In this document: positions 11,527 to 22,076 of the stretch, in pieces
Layout: every line of letters begins with the position of its first letter
How positions within the stretch are numbered: the first letter of the stretch is position 1
Position numbers and translations under genes: made by a program
DNA from: Proteles cristata cristata
Lineage: Eukaryota > Chordata > Mammalia > Carnivora > Hyaenidae
NCBI GenBank assembly: GCA_017311185.1
Contig: JAESUZ010005464.1
Coordinates: 1 to 64,000, forward strand
Direction of reading: 5' to 3'
DNA length: 64,000 nt
Notes under the pieces: generated by a model
Database searches by the model: none
What the model saw: the letters and a program-made list of their open reading frames with translations, nothing else
What the model was told of the DNA's origin: nothing

Positions 11527-11950
11527 GGGACACAGAGGGATCCAGTTTCCTGCTCTTCAGCTGACCCTAGGTGGGACGCACTAGTCCCAAGCGACCCCCG
11601 GGGAAAATGCTCCCTGCTCAACCTGGAGGGGACGCGTGATGGCTGTGCCTTTGTGCTTCTGGCTCAGCTCGATCCCTAGAGGGGAGGCAAAGGGCTTAAA
11701 ACTGGAAGATTTGCCCACGAGTTCGTGTGTCGGGCGACGGGACACAGAGGGACCCAGTTTCCTGCTCTCCAGCCAACCCTAGACGGGATGCACTAGTCCC
11801 AGGAAACCCCTCAGATGAAACTGTTCCTCGCTCGCCACCGGCCTGGAGGAGATGAGAGCAGTGGCTTCTGACTTAATCCCTATGGGGAAGGCAAGAGGCT
11901 TGGGACTGCCCTGAGGGGATCATCTGCGAGTTTGGAGTTTTTGTTTCCGG
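11527..11950 (+). repeat. two tandem 212-bp monomers in the L1 5' UTR
   Basis: Copy 1 begins GGGACACAGAGGGATCCAG at 11527 and copy 2 begins GGGACACAGAGGGACCCAG at 11739. Further matched blocks are TTTCCTGCTC, GCACTAGTCCCA, CCTGGAGG and ATCCCTA. A shorter match (GACACAGAGGGA) occurs at 11416. Mouse L1 promoters are built from comparable monomers; function here is inferred. Confidence 0.8.
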
Positions 11951-12186
11951 CAATTTCAGTGGGGCATGCAGACTGGGATCTGGAAACGAGGCCTGGCCTG
12001 GGATATAGAGCACGGCCCACCTTGGCTGTGCCCCCGGCACAGAGAGTTTACAAAAAAAGGGAGTTGCGGCGCTTGGTTCAAGAAGGGACTGGAGCGCCAC
12101 AACTCTTCTCCCCACAACCGCCAAGGCAGGACTCCTGGGGGATGCATTGGATCAAACCACCATCCCTGCTAGAGAGCTGTCCTTTT

Positions 12187-12222
12187 GATTTGTTTTGTTT
12201 TGTTTTGTTTTGTTTTGTTTTA
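12187..12222. repeat. (GTTTT)n microsatellite
   Basis: About seven units of GTTTT lie inside the L1 5' UTR, preceded by CCTTTTGATTT and followed by ACCAGAGC. Confidence 0.95.
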
Positions 12223-13054
12223 CCAGAGCTGGAGCAAGACCAACATGGATGCACTGCCCTGATTAATTCTGGTCACCGGCTTGCTTAAACAGTCACATTT
12301 AATCTATTCTCTAGATGTAAATTCTACACCTACCTACCTTTTCATCTCTTTCTCTCTGGAGTAATCAGACTATATAGTTTCTCTGAATAACACCATCGTC
12401 GTTTCTTTCTCCTCTTCTCCTACCATAATCCACTCTTTCGCTCTTTGAAAAAAGCTTCTTTTTCCTTCTGCCTGATCATTTCATTTCCAATTTCATTTCA
12501 CCTCATCCCTGTGCTGTCATTTCTCTTTCTCTATGCTCTTCAACCAACACTGCATACACCCGGCTATTTATTTGTAGCTGGGAAATCTGGTTATATGCTT
12601 TAAACTGTTCTTTGTCTATTGGGTTTCTTCTTTTTTCCTTTCCTTTTCTTTTTTTTTTTGTTTCTATGTACTTTTATTTTTTTATTATTCACCTTCCCTC
12701 CTCCCTCTTTTCTCTTTTCTTTTTCGTTTTCCCTTTCAGTCTGCATGTTTATTGGATTTGTCTGTGTGTTTGTGTGCCTTTGTACCCTGTGTGTTTGTCT
12801 CTGTTTTCTTCTCCAGGGATACCTCAAGAAACAAGCCAAAGTACACATGGTGGAGAGTCCCAAGTACCACTACAAGTATGAAAATAAAATAACCAAGGTC
12901 TCAACAAGAGAGACCAAGAGATACCATTCAAAGAACACTTTCTGAATGGATAGGCCCTGGACAATCAAAGAGCCTTCTTTGGTACAGCAGCGCTCACAGG
13001 TGCAGAGAGCATAACAAGCTTTTAAAACTAACAAGAGATAGAAAGCTAACCAAA

Positions 13055-13426
13055 ATGACAAAACAAAAGAGCTCTCCTCCAAAGAAATTCCAGGAAGAAT
13101 GGACAGCTAAAGAACTGCTCAAAACAGATATAAGCAATATAACTGAACAAGAATTTAGAACAATAATCATAAAATTAATCCCTGGGCTTGAAAACAGCAT
13201 GGAGGACATCAAAGAACCTATGACTACAAACCCCACGGAGCTTGAAAATAGTTATGGTGAATTTAAAAATGCAATAAATGAGATACATAATAAACTGGAG
13301 GCATCCAATGCACGGATTGAAGAGGCAGAAAGGAGAATAAGTGATTTAGAATACACTATTATAGAAAAAGAAGAAACTGAGAAAAAGAGAGAGAAACTGA
13401 TCCAGGAACATGAAAGAAGAGTTTGA
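13055..13426 (+). pseudogene. L1 ORF1 remnant (RNA-binding chaperone), C-terminus lost
   Basis: This frame gives 123 residues beginning MTKQKSSPPKKFQEEW, as in carnivore L1 ORF1. Residues 65-123 are rich in heptad-spaced hydrophobics plus E/K (NARIEEAERRISDLEY), fitting the trimerising coiled coil. After residue 123 a TGA replaces a sense codon. About 15 more codons of the family (ELSNTIKWNN) can be read before the fusion near 13470. The RRM and C-terminal RNA-binding domains (roughly 200 residues) are deleted. In an intact L1 this protein coats the element's RNA; here it cannot function. There is no other candidate identity. Confidence 0.88.
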
Positions 13427-13469
13427 GAGCTCAGCAATACAATCAAATGGAACAATATCTATATCATTT

Positions 13470-15776
13470 TATGAAGCCAGCATCACTTTGATTCCCAAGC
13501 CACACAGAGACCCAGCAAAAAAGGAGAACTAAAGGCCAATATCCTTGATGAATACAGATGCAAAAATCCTCAACAAGATACTTGCATATTGAATTCAATA
13601 GCACATAAAAAGAATTATCCACCAAGATCAAGTGGGATTCATTCCTGGGTTACAAGACTGGTTCAATATTTGCAAATCAATCAATATGATACATCACAAC
13701 AACAAAAGAAAAGATAAAAATCATATGATCCTGTCAATAGATGTAGAAAAAGCATTTGACAAAACACGGCATCGCTTCTTAATAAAGACCCTCAAGAAAG
13801 TTGGGATAGAAGGAACTTATTTAAACATCATAAAAGCCATCTATGAGAAGCCCTCAGCTAACATCATCCTCAACAGGGAAAAACTGAGAGCTTTCCCCCT
13901 GAGATCAGGAACACGACAGGGATGTCCACTCTCACCACTGTTGTTTAACATAGTGCTGGAAGTCCTAGCATCAGCCATCAGACAACAAAAGGAAATCAAA
14001 GGCATCAGAATTGGCAAAAAGGAAGTCAAACTTTCACTCTTCGCAGATGAGATGATACTCTACTACGAAAACCCGACAGACTCCACCAGAAGCCTACTAG
14101 AACTGATCCAAGAATTCAGCCAAGTTGCAGGGTACAAAATCAATGTACAGAAATCGTTTGCATTTTTATACACCAACAATGAAGCAACAGAAAGAAGAAT
14201 CAAGAAACTGATCCCATTCACAATTGCACAAAAAACCATAAAATACCTAGAAATAAACCTAACCAAGGATACAAGAAATCTCTATGATGAAAAGTATAGA
14301 AAACTTATGAAGGAAATTGAAGAAGACACAAAGAAATGAAAAAATACTCCATGCTCATGGATAGGAAGAATAAATATAGTTAAAATGTCATTACTATCCA
14401 AAGCAATCTATAACTTCAATGCAATCCCAATCAAAATTGTAGCAGCATTCTTCTCAAAACTAGAACAAAATATCCTAAAATTTGTATAGAACCACAAAAG
14501 ACCCCGAATAGCCAAAGTAATATTGAAGAAGAAAACCTAAACGGGAGGCATCACCATCCCAGACTTAAATCTCTACTACAAAGCTGTCATCATCAAGACA
14601 GTATGGTATTGGCACAAAAACAGACACATAGACCCATGGAATAGAATTGAGAACTCATAATTGGACCCAAAAGTATACAGCCAACTAATCTTTGACAAAG
14701 CAGGAGACAGTATCCAATGGAAAAAAGACAGCCTTTTTAACAGATGGTGTTGGGAGAACTGGACAACAACATGCAGAAGAACGAAACTAGATCATTTTCT
14801 CACACCATGCACAAAATAAACTCAAAACGGTAAAAGACCTGAACGTGAGACAGGAAACCATCAAAACCCTAGAGGAGAAAGTAGGAAACAACCTCCTTGA
14901 CCTCCACCGCAGCAATTTCTTACTTGACACATCCCCAATGGCAAGGGAATCAAGAGCAAAAATGAACTATTGGGACCTCATCAAGATTAAAAGATTCTGC
15001 ATGGCATAGGAACAATCCATAAAACTAATAGGCAACTGACGGAATGGGAAAAGATAGTTGCAAATGACATATCAGATAAAGGGTTAATATCCAAAATCTA
15101 TAAGGAACTCACCAAACTACACACCCTAAAAACAAACAATCCAGTGAAGAAATGGGCAGAAGATATGAACAGACACTTCTCCAAAGAGGATATCCACATG
15201 GCCAACAGACACATGAAACAATGCTCAGCATCCCTCCTCATCAGGGAAATACAAATCAAAACCACACTGAGATACCACCTCACGCTGGTCAGAGTGGCTA
15301 AAATGAGCAAATCAGAGGACTCTAGATGCTGGCGAGGATGTGGAGAAACGGGCACCCTCCTCCACTGTTGGTGGGAATGTAAACTGGTACAGCCCCTCTG
15401 GCAAACAGTGTGTAAGTTCCTCAAAAAATGATCGTTAGATCTCCCCTATGACCCAGTGATAGCACTGCTAGGAATTTACCCAAGGGATACAGGAGTCCTG
15501 ATGCATAGGGGCACATGTACCCCAATGTTCACAGCAGCACTCTCAACAATAGCCAAAACATGGAAAGAGCCTAAGTGTCCATCAATGGACGAACGGATAA
15601 AGAAGATGTGGTTTATATATACAATGGATTACTACATGGCAATGAGAAAGAATGAAATCTGGCCATGTGTAGCAACATGGATGTACCTTGAGGGTGTTAT
15701 GCTGAGCAAAATAAGTCAGGCAGAGAAGGACAACTACCATATGTTTGCACGTATAGGTGGATTAGGAGGAACTTAA
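13470..15776 (+). pseudogene. L1 ORF2 remnant (reverse transcriptase to C-terminus), endonuclease lost
   Basis: ORF2 enters at the start of the RT domain (YEASITLIPKPH just after the junction). The longest uninterrupted part is 13632-14339, with [26 protein letters not shown] and [12 protein letters not shown]. The second catalytic Asp of the usual FADD motif is Glu. TGA at about 14337 replaces the Trp codon of the conserved EDTKKW stretch. Further stops and frameshifts follow. The C-terminal Cys-rich region is recognisable ([19 protein letters not shown] near 15330), as is the end at 15776. The whole endonuclease domain is absent through the deletion. Confidence 0.9.
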
Positions 15777-15931
15777 TGGAGGATCGTGGGGGAAAAGGAG
15801 GGAGTCAAACCATGAGAGACTCTTGAATGCTGAGAACAAACTGAGGACTGATGGGTGTAGGGGGGGCATGGAGGAGGGCACTTGTTGGGATGAGCACTGG
15901 GTATTGTTGGAAACCAACTTGACAATAAACT
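15777..15931 (+). repeat. L1 3' UTR
   Basis: Landmarks are ACCATGAGAGACTCTTGAA, GGCATGGAGGAGGGCACTTG, GATGAGCACTGGGT and GACAATAAACTAT. The same 3' end recurs at 30576-30728 and 35988-36150, so all three are from closely related L1 subfamilies. Confidence 0.9.
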
Positions 15932-16060
15932 ATAAAAAAAAAAAAAAAAAGATGGGAAAGGAAGGGTCAGGGCACACGAGCTAAGGCATGGAATCCCAGG
16001 AGAGGGTGGCATGCTTGGGAGATGAAGCAGCTCTGAAATATCTAAGACACAGCCAATGTT

Positions 16061-16567
16061 CAGAAGAGCAAGTAGGAAGTGAAGCTAGAGAGAATGAACA
16101 GACTCTCCATCTGGGAGCAGGAACTAGGTTCATACTGTCTAGCCCAGAAGTTGGCATGCTGGACACAATGTCCAAGTCAAGACTGCTGCCTGCTTTTATA
16201 AACGAAGTTCTTTTGGACATAGCTACGCTCATCTGTTCTGATCTAGTCTGTGGCTGCTTTCCTGCCACCACATCAGAGTTAAGACGTTTTGACAGAGACT
16301 GTATGGCCACCTAAGCCTAAAGTATTTACTATCCAGCCCTTTACATGACAGTTTGCTGACCCTGCTCTAGCCCACCTGAGTGATACATGCACCCTCTTTA
16401 AAACAGTTTGCAAAGACCTAAAGTGCCACTTGGATATCGTTAGCATACTGCTGTTTAGATTGTACAAACCTGAAACTACATGTAATACAGCATCTTATGC
16501 TTACAGCTCGTATGCAAGTATAAAAATCTACACAACACATTTAAACTAACAAAAATAATAACACTCG
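16061..16567. other. no gene or clear repeat seen
   Basis: Opposed 108-109 codon open frames at about 15981-16314 overlap each other on both strands and match nothing I recognise. Confidence 0.4.
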
Positions 16568-16730
16568 AGGTGCCTGGGTGGCTCAGTCAGTGAAGCGTCC
16601 AACTCTTGGTTTTGATCTCACAGATCGTTACTGGGCTCTGTGCTGACAGTGCAGGGTCTGCTTGGGAGTCTCTCTCTCACCCTCTCCTGCTTGTGCACTC
16701 TCTCTGTTAAAATAAATAACCTTAAAGAAA
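16568..16730 (+). mobile_element. CAN-SINE, internally shortened
   Basis: The head GGTGCCTGGGTGGCTCAG is followed by a deleted B-box region (CAGATCGTTACTGGGCTCTG) and a short CT-rich 3' part. A duplication ATAACACTC is readable at about 16558-16566 and 16732-16740. Confidence 0.88.
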
Positions 16731-16740
16731 GATAACACTC

Positions 16741-17230
16741 AAATTGATGGTATTCATTCAACGTGAGCAATGATATCATTTGTACAGACACAGATTTCCA
16801 CTCCTAACATGGGACTTACTCTACCAGGACAGGTTTTTTTGGAATTCAGCAACTTGGTTTTACTTATTTGAACCAGCATAAAACCTTTGTTAAAATAACA
16901 AAAGACAGTGACTTCATTGAACTTTATATGCCCCAAATGGCTCATATTAGAAGACAGGTTCCTCTGCCTTCTTCTTTTTCCTGTAGGCTATTGATAATTA
17001 TAGTAATGCCCACTGGTGCAATAAAAAACACAAATGCCTGCACAGGCATGGAAATCAACTGTCAGCACTCATTACTAAGGTGGCCATTCAGGTGATCCAC
17101 AACTGCTTACATTTTTTTAAAATGTCATCTAAATGAAAACACAGTACTTTGAAAATATCACAGAGAGCTGCACATCCTAGATTATACGCAAAGCCATTCA
17201 TGAAATGAAATCGAACATGGGATACTTATT
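16741..17230. other. no gene or clear repeat seen
   Basis: AT-rich apparently unique sequence. Confidence 0.4.
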
Positions 17231-17234
17231 GTGG

Positions 17235-17960
17235 CAACAAAATAGCTAAACACAGCTGGTCTAAACTGGATGAGCCAAAGAAGTGGCAATGGATTGGAGA
17301 GAAGATGACAAATATGAGAATATGTGGTGTACTACCTGGACAAGATTCTTACATCAGACAGTTGTGGGGAGGAAGGAACGTAAGGGAGGGTTCAGGAAGG
17401 ACTCCCAGGTTTCTGGCTTGGGAATGTACACTCATTGACGTGAGCAACAAAGATGAAAAAGTTTAGGAGGGACAGACATTAACTTTACTTGGGCACTCTG
17501 AAATTAAGGCACCCATGAAACTGAATCTTTAATGAATAAAGGTACAGTGAACAGCACAGTCTTGAGTGACAACTGGCTCTGATATTAAGATTTGGGAGCT
17601 AGAAAGAAATGGTTTTATTTTTTAATGTTTGTTTATTTTTGAGAGAGAGAGAAAGAGCAAGCATGAGTGGGGGAGGGACAGAGAGAGAGGGGGAGACAGA
17701 GAATCAGAAGCAGGCTCCAGGCTCTGAGCTGTCAGGACAGAGCCCAATGAGGGTCTCAAACCCACATACCCCAAGATCATGTCCTGAGCCAAAGTCAGAT
17801 GCTTAACCAACTGAGCCACCCAGGCACCCGGACTTGGTTGTTGATGTATCCACATAGAGAAGTAAAAAGCCGGAGGAGGGAAGGAATTAAAGGATGCTTA
17901 ATCAACAACTGGTCATTTGAGGCAGCTGTATAAATAACTACACACATGCACCCACAAACA
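17235..17960 (-). repeat. L2-like LINE fragment interrupted by a SINE
   Basis: AGGACTCCCAGGTTTCTGGC (near 17398) matches the antisense L2 phrase 'gactccaaggtttttggc', and the flanking order fits. The minus SINE at 17614-17829 interrupts it. Divergence is high. Confidence 0.45.
17614..17829 (-). mobile_element. CAN-SINE, full length
   Basis: Minus-strand copy: T-rich tail (TTTTATTTTTTAATGTTTG) at the left, GAGAGAGA block, and head (GGGTGCCTGGGTGGCTCAG) at the right end. The tRNA-like part is largely complete. Confidence 0.92.
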
Positions 17961-18169
17961 TAATCAATTCAGAAGGATGTCCACTAATGGAGAAAACTGT
18001 AATTCATGCATCCCATATGAATTACCAATACAAAAATCACTTTTATGCCTTTGAACAGGTACACAGAGGAGAGAAGAGTCTGTAGAAGATTTACCTGTGT
18101 TTGGTGAAACTGGTTTGTTCTCCTAGAAGGCAGTGTAACTTGAATAAAAGGGAAAAATGATATGGAATG

Positions 18170-18602
18170 TGGCAGTCACAGCTACGTGCCTACTAGATAT
18201 CTGTTCTCCTTTCTTCTTTACTAACAGAACCCTAATTTTTGTCAGAGTGGCAATGAGCTCAGCTGAAAGCTACAATTCCCAGCCTCCTTTGCACCTATGG
18301 AAGGCTGTGACACAGTTCAGGACAATGAAATATAGGTGAAAGTCACCAAATGGAACTTCTGGGAAAGTCCCTCAAAAGGCAGGTAGCCTCAGCTGACTAG
18401 ATCCTTTGTCCTTACCTTTCTTCCTGCCAAGATATATGTTGTTGCAGGTGGAGTGACCATATTATAACCTTGATGACCCAAGGACAGGTTAAGGATTACT
18501 GAGCAGAAACACAGGACAAACATGGGGGCTGCAAGGAACCCCAATATCAGTACGAGACCTCCTACTTCCAAATGTAAAAATAAGAAAACCTCTAACTTTT
18601 TT
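18170..18602 (+). repeat. old interspersed repeat, same family as 41990-42360
   Basis: AGCTACAATTCCCAGCCTCC (18268), TGGAACTTCTGGGAAAGTCC (18351) and the ACCATATTATAACCTTGATG segment line up in order with a common old mammalian repeat and with the copy at 41990. I cannot name the family with certainty (LTR-like). Confidence 0.45.
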
Positions 18603-18785
18603 AAGCCTATTTATTTTTAGAAAGAAAGAGAGCACAGGAGGGGCAGAGAGAGAGGGAGAGAGAAAACACCAAGTAGGTTTGACACGGTCAGCACAGAGCC
18701 CAATGTAGGGCTTGAACCCACAAACCAGAAGATCATAACCTGAGCTGAAATCAAGAGTCCAATGCTTAACCACCCAGGCGCCCCT
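18603..18785 (-). mobile_element. CAN-SINE, full length
   Basis: Minus copy with tail at left and head (AGGGGCGCCTGGGTGG) at right, lacking a few bases in the A-box region. An imperfect duplication flanks it: GAAAACCTCTAACTTTTTT (18584-18602) and GAAAAACTCTAATTTTTT (18786-18803). Confidence 0.92.
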
Positions 18786-18803
18786 GAAAAACTCTAATTT
18801 TTT

Positions 18804-19889
18804 AAATCACTGTTTTCTGGATTCTTGTCCCTTGACACTCGGTGGAATGTCTACCAACCTAGAAGCCTTATTCAAGAAGTGGTCTCAGGTCCAATCTCTC
18901 CTAAGATAGCCTTCAGGTTAATATAATGTCTAGGACAAAATGAAGAGTTGATTATCACCAGGATGCAACAGAAAGCCTCTCTACCCTGTGACTAGGGTCA
19001 CCCAAAGTAAAGCGAAAAGGAGATGGACATCCAGGAGATTAGCTGGCCAGTTTGGGGGGTGGGGGGGGTGGCCTCCAAGATGGTGTCCAACAAATCCTAA
19101 GGCTAGCATCCTCCACCATTTTTTTTTCTTTTTGGTTGGCATTTTACCCCCCATTTCTAAACCAATGGAAGAAAAAAACAGTGAGCAATAAATGTTAACA
19201 CAATCACTTACTTTTGGGGACTTCTCATTGTCCACCCCATCAAGGAGATGTTGGACAGTTCATTGAACCACTAATGTGTGCTTGGTATTACCAGTGATGT
19301 CCTCCTCCATTCCAATCAAGTAGCCAGGTTAACTGCTGCCTTACTTTAGGGGAGCTTTGTGGCAGACACTTCAGAGCAAACTCCCTCCTAACCCTGCCTG
19401 CTATTTGGAATTCAAGGGCTTCAGTCCCTGAGGTGGATTACGTTGGAGGGAGGCAGAAGCGGATGGAGCAAAGGAGAGAACAGAGTCTGTCTTACACCAG
19501 AAAGGCATGGTGGTCTCTACAAACAGCAGGGACCTGCATGCACTCCCGGAAGTATCTGGGAGTGCAGACAAGGCCTCTGAGGGGCATGACAGGTATAAAA
19601 CAAAAGAGACTGACCCCTGGGCAACAGGACTCCTATGTAAATAAAGATTGCTGCAGCCCAAAGACAGCCCAAAGAAAAGTCACTACATTTAAGGTTCTGT
19701 GACCAGTCTGACAACAGAACAACTCAAAAATGAGGGGAAAGTTCCTCTGGTTCTTAAGAAACCCCAATAGTCTCTGAGATATCGAGGGAGAGAGAAAGAG
19801 CCCCCAAATGAAAGACTGAATTTACTTCTGGCAAGTGTCTTGCATACTCCTGTTTGTGACTCAAGACTTATTCCCACTGCCGACTCCTT
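18804..19889. other. no gene or clear repeat seen
   Basis: Mixed-composition DNA with a G-rich run at 19053-19070. A TATA-like GGTATAAAAC at about 19591 has no supporting promoter context. Confidence 0.4.
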
Positions 19890-20420
19890 CCTCTAGAACC
19901 TGAGCCTCAACAGCTCCATCTCCTCAATCTGGTGCTCCAGACACTGGCATCAGTCTTACACTCCACTCGCAAGGCTTTTCTGGTTTTCCTCAGCATGTTC
20001 TGCCCTCTGACTAAGTACACTCACTCATTCGATACACGAGTGCCCATTTTTTATTTTTACCTTTAAATACTTTCCCTTCATAAGACTTTCGCCGATCCTG
20101 AAATTCCAAATCATAATTTCTTTCTTTACACCTCCACATTACTTGTTGGTGACTTCTCTTGGGACATTACCCTGTCCCACTTTGCACTATAGTCTCCTAG
20201 CTGCTCCCCGACTATCAAACATCTTAAAAAAATAAAAAAACCTTATTGAACACCTACTATGCACTCGAAGGGTAGGGATGTCTGTCTCCCAAGTCTGAAG
20301 CATAGTACTATGCATCTATTTGTTTACCAGAAAATATTTTGTGAGGGTCTACTATGTCCTGTCCCTTAGAATAGAATACAGAGCGTGTCTGCAAGGTCCC
20401 TGAAGTCTATATGTTATGGT
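19890..20420. repeat. L2-like fragments
   Basis: The part at 20245-20410 (ACACCTACTATGCACTCG, AAATATTTTGTGAGGGTCTAC) follows the antisense L2 3' end ('tattgagcacctactatgtg'). The part at 19890-20230 may be a plus-strand L2 piece. Both are very diverged. Confidence 0.35.
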
Positions 20421-20797
20421 CAAGGTTCGCAGGTTTGAACATCATCAATTCTCAGGGAATGTTTATTGAATTCAATTCTTAGCATTTTAAAGCTGCACTG
20501 TACTTTGAGCAGATTGGGGAAGATAATTTTGTGTGGGCAGTGCCCTTCTTGATATCTCAGAATATGCCAAGTGGGCTTTGCAGTTACTAGAAGCATAAAG
20601 AGCAAGAAAAATTTTAAAGTGTGCTTTAATCATTTCCATTTTGAAATCAGGTAAGATCATTTTTGTTTTTTCATTTTATAAGTTCTTAATCAAGTTTCTT
20701 ATAAAGTAACCCAAAAACAAAGAGATAATGTGAATCACAGGTGCAATCTTGCATCAAGTTCAGCATCCAGTTTATTTCTCTGTTTTATTTACTTAAT

Positions 20798-21175
20798 TTT
20801 TAATTTTTTTTCTTCTTAAATTTATATCCAAGTTAGTTATCATATAGTGCAATAATGTCAGGAGTAGAATTGGTGATTCATCCCCTACATATAACATCTA
20901 GTGCTCATCCTAACAAGTGTCTTCCTCAATGCCCTTCGCCCATGCAGCCATCGCCCCACCCACCAGCAACCTTCTGTGTGTTCTCTGTATTTAAGAGTCT
21001 GTCATGCTTTTGTCCCCCTCCCTGTTTTCATATTATTTTTTCTTCCCTTCTCCTATGTTAACCTGTTTTGTATCTTAAATTCCACATATGAGTGAAGTTA
21101 TCGGATATTTGTCTTTCTCTGACTGGCTAATTTTGCTTAGCATCACACCATCTAGTTCCATCCAGCTCATTTTTA
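20798..21175 (-). mobile_element. carnivore L1, 3' end only (5' truncated)
   Basis: The plus strand shows the reverse complement of a carnivore L1 3' end: TTAGTTATCATATAGTGCAA (20833), CCTCCCTGTTTTCATATTAT (21018), ACATATGAGTGAAGTTATCGG (21083) and GCTTAGCATCACACCATC. The A tail is the T-rich run at its left edge. It is from an older L1 subfamily than the element at 11222. Confidence 0.75.
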
Positions 21176-21693
21176 TTTTCAAGGCAAATGTGCAAATAAA
21201 AATATGTGAAATTCATGCAAAATGCTGAGATGAAGGAAATGTTATCCAAGAGAAAGCTGCTTTCCCATCTCAGGACTTGCTTCCCTAGCCTTTCATCCTT
21301 CCCTGCTGTCACTGCTGCTTGGAATTTGCTGTTATGTGTAATAAGACTCCATCACAAATGTTTGTGGAGAAATCAAAATATTCACTAGCGATCTTGGCAC
21401 AGACCAGTAAAGGCTCCATCTCTGATCTCCCTTCCCACACTCCCCATCCTACATTCAGGCTCTCTTTCTTCTTCCCAGTTAGCCACTCTCCTGACTCGAC
21501 TAGCTGGTGGGGGGCAAACTTCCTGTTTTCCACCTCTAAAGTATGTCACAAACCTGTGTACTAAGGGCTAGTGAAGTAAGGAACTCTGAAGAATCAATAA
21601 GCCCAAGCTTACGTAGTCATTTATTCAAAAAGTATTAATGCACTTTCTATGTTTCAGGCACTGGGTTAAGCCTTAATAAACAGAGATAAACTC

Positions 21694-21861
21694 GGGGGCG
21701 CCTGTGGCGGTCGGTTGGGCATCCAACTTTGGCTCACGGTTCATGGGTCTGAGCCCCGCATTGGGAACCTGCCTTGGATTCTCTGTCTCTTCTCCGTATG
21801 CCCCTTCCCTCCTCATGCTGTCTCTCAAAAATTAATAAATGTAAAAAAAAATTTTTTTTAA
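21694..21861 (+). mobile_element. CAN-SINE with deletions in the head
   Basis: Starts GGGGGCGCCTGTGGCGGTCGG. The CTGTGCTGACAG middle is missing. It ends in AAAAATTAATAAATG and a mixed A/T run in which the next SINE begins. Confidence 0.88.
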
Positions 21862-22076
21862 GGGGCATCTGGGTGGCTCAGTCAGTTAAGTGTCCAACTT
21901 CAGCTCAGGTCATTATCTTGCAGTTGGTGATTTCAAGCCCCAAGTCAGGCATTGTGCTGACAACTCACAGTCTGGAGCCTGCTTTGAATTCTGTGTCTCC
22001 CTCTCTCTTTGCCCCTCCCCAACTCGTGCTTTGTCTCTCTCTCTCTCTCAGAAATAAGTAAACATTAAAAAAAAGA
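21862..22076 (+). mobile_element. CAN-SINE inserted in the tail of the previous SINE
   Basis: A complete copy (GGGGCATCTGGGTGGCTCAG to AGTAAACATTAAAAAAAAG) starts at the A/T tail of the copy at 21694, in the same orientation. SINE tails are favoured targets of the L1 endonuclease, which explains the head-to-tail pair. Confidence 0.92.

Larger units (their letters stand above)
11222..13054 (+). promoter_or_regulatory. L1 5' UTR (internal promoter region)
   Basis: About 1.8 kb precede the ORF1 ATG. The first 900 bp are GC- and CpG-richer than the surroundings, as expected for an L1 promoter. It contains two tandem monomers (11527 and 11739) and a (GTTTT)n run at 12187-12222. The second half is CT-rich. 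Confidence 0.75.
11222..15949 (+). mobile_element. carnivore L1 LINE, both ends intact, internally deleted
   Basis: The element starts with GAAGTGGGCAAGATGGCGAA, the expected L1 5' terminus, and ends in an A tail at about 15932-15949. A short duplication, AAGATGGGA, lies at 11213-11221 and 15949-15957. Order: 5' UTR (11222-13054), truncated ORF1 (13055-13426), fusion junction near 13470, ORF2 from the RT domain to its C-terminus (to 15776), 3' UTR (15777-15931). About 4.7 kb remains of an expected 6-7 kb. Stops and frameshifts make it inactive. Confidence 0.92.
10690..16060 (-). repeat. L2 LINE fragment split by a SINE and an L1
   Basis: Three pieces read in order as antisense L2: 10690-10937 (with GCTATGGGAGCACAGAG near 10827 and CAGAGACATCTTCTGAGAGGA near 10901), 11169-11221 (AAGGGTGAGTAAGAGGTAGTC) and 15951-about 16060 (GATGGGAAAGGAAGGGTCAG). 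Rejoined across the insertions they follow the L2 consensus. L2 is therefore the oldest layer, into which the minus SINE and plus L1 were inserted. Confidence 0.5.

Noticed and set aside
12600..12945. Overlapping open frames of 87-108 codons
   Set aside because: Pyrimidine-rich L1 5' UTR sequence, not genes.
19589..19600. TATA-like GGTATAAAAC
   Set aside because: A lone motif in AT-rich DNA with no initiator, CpG content or transcript evidence.
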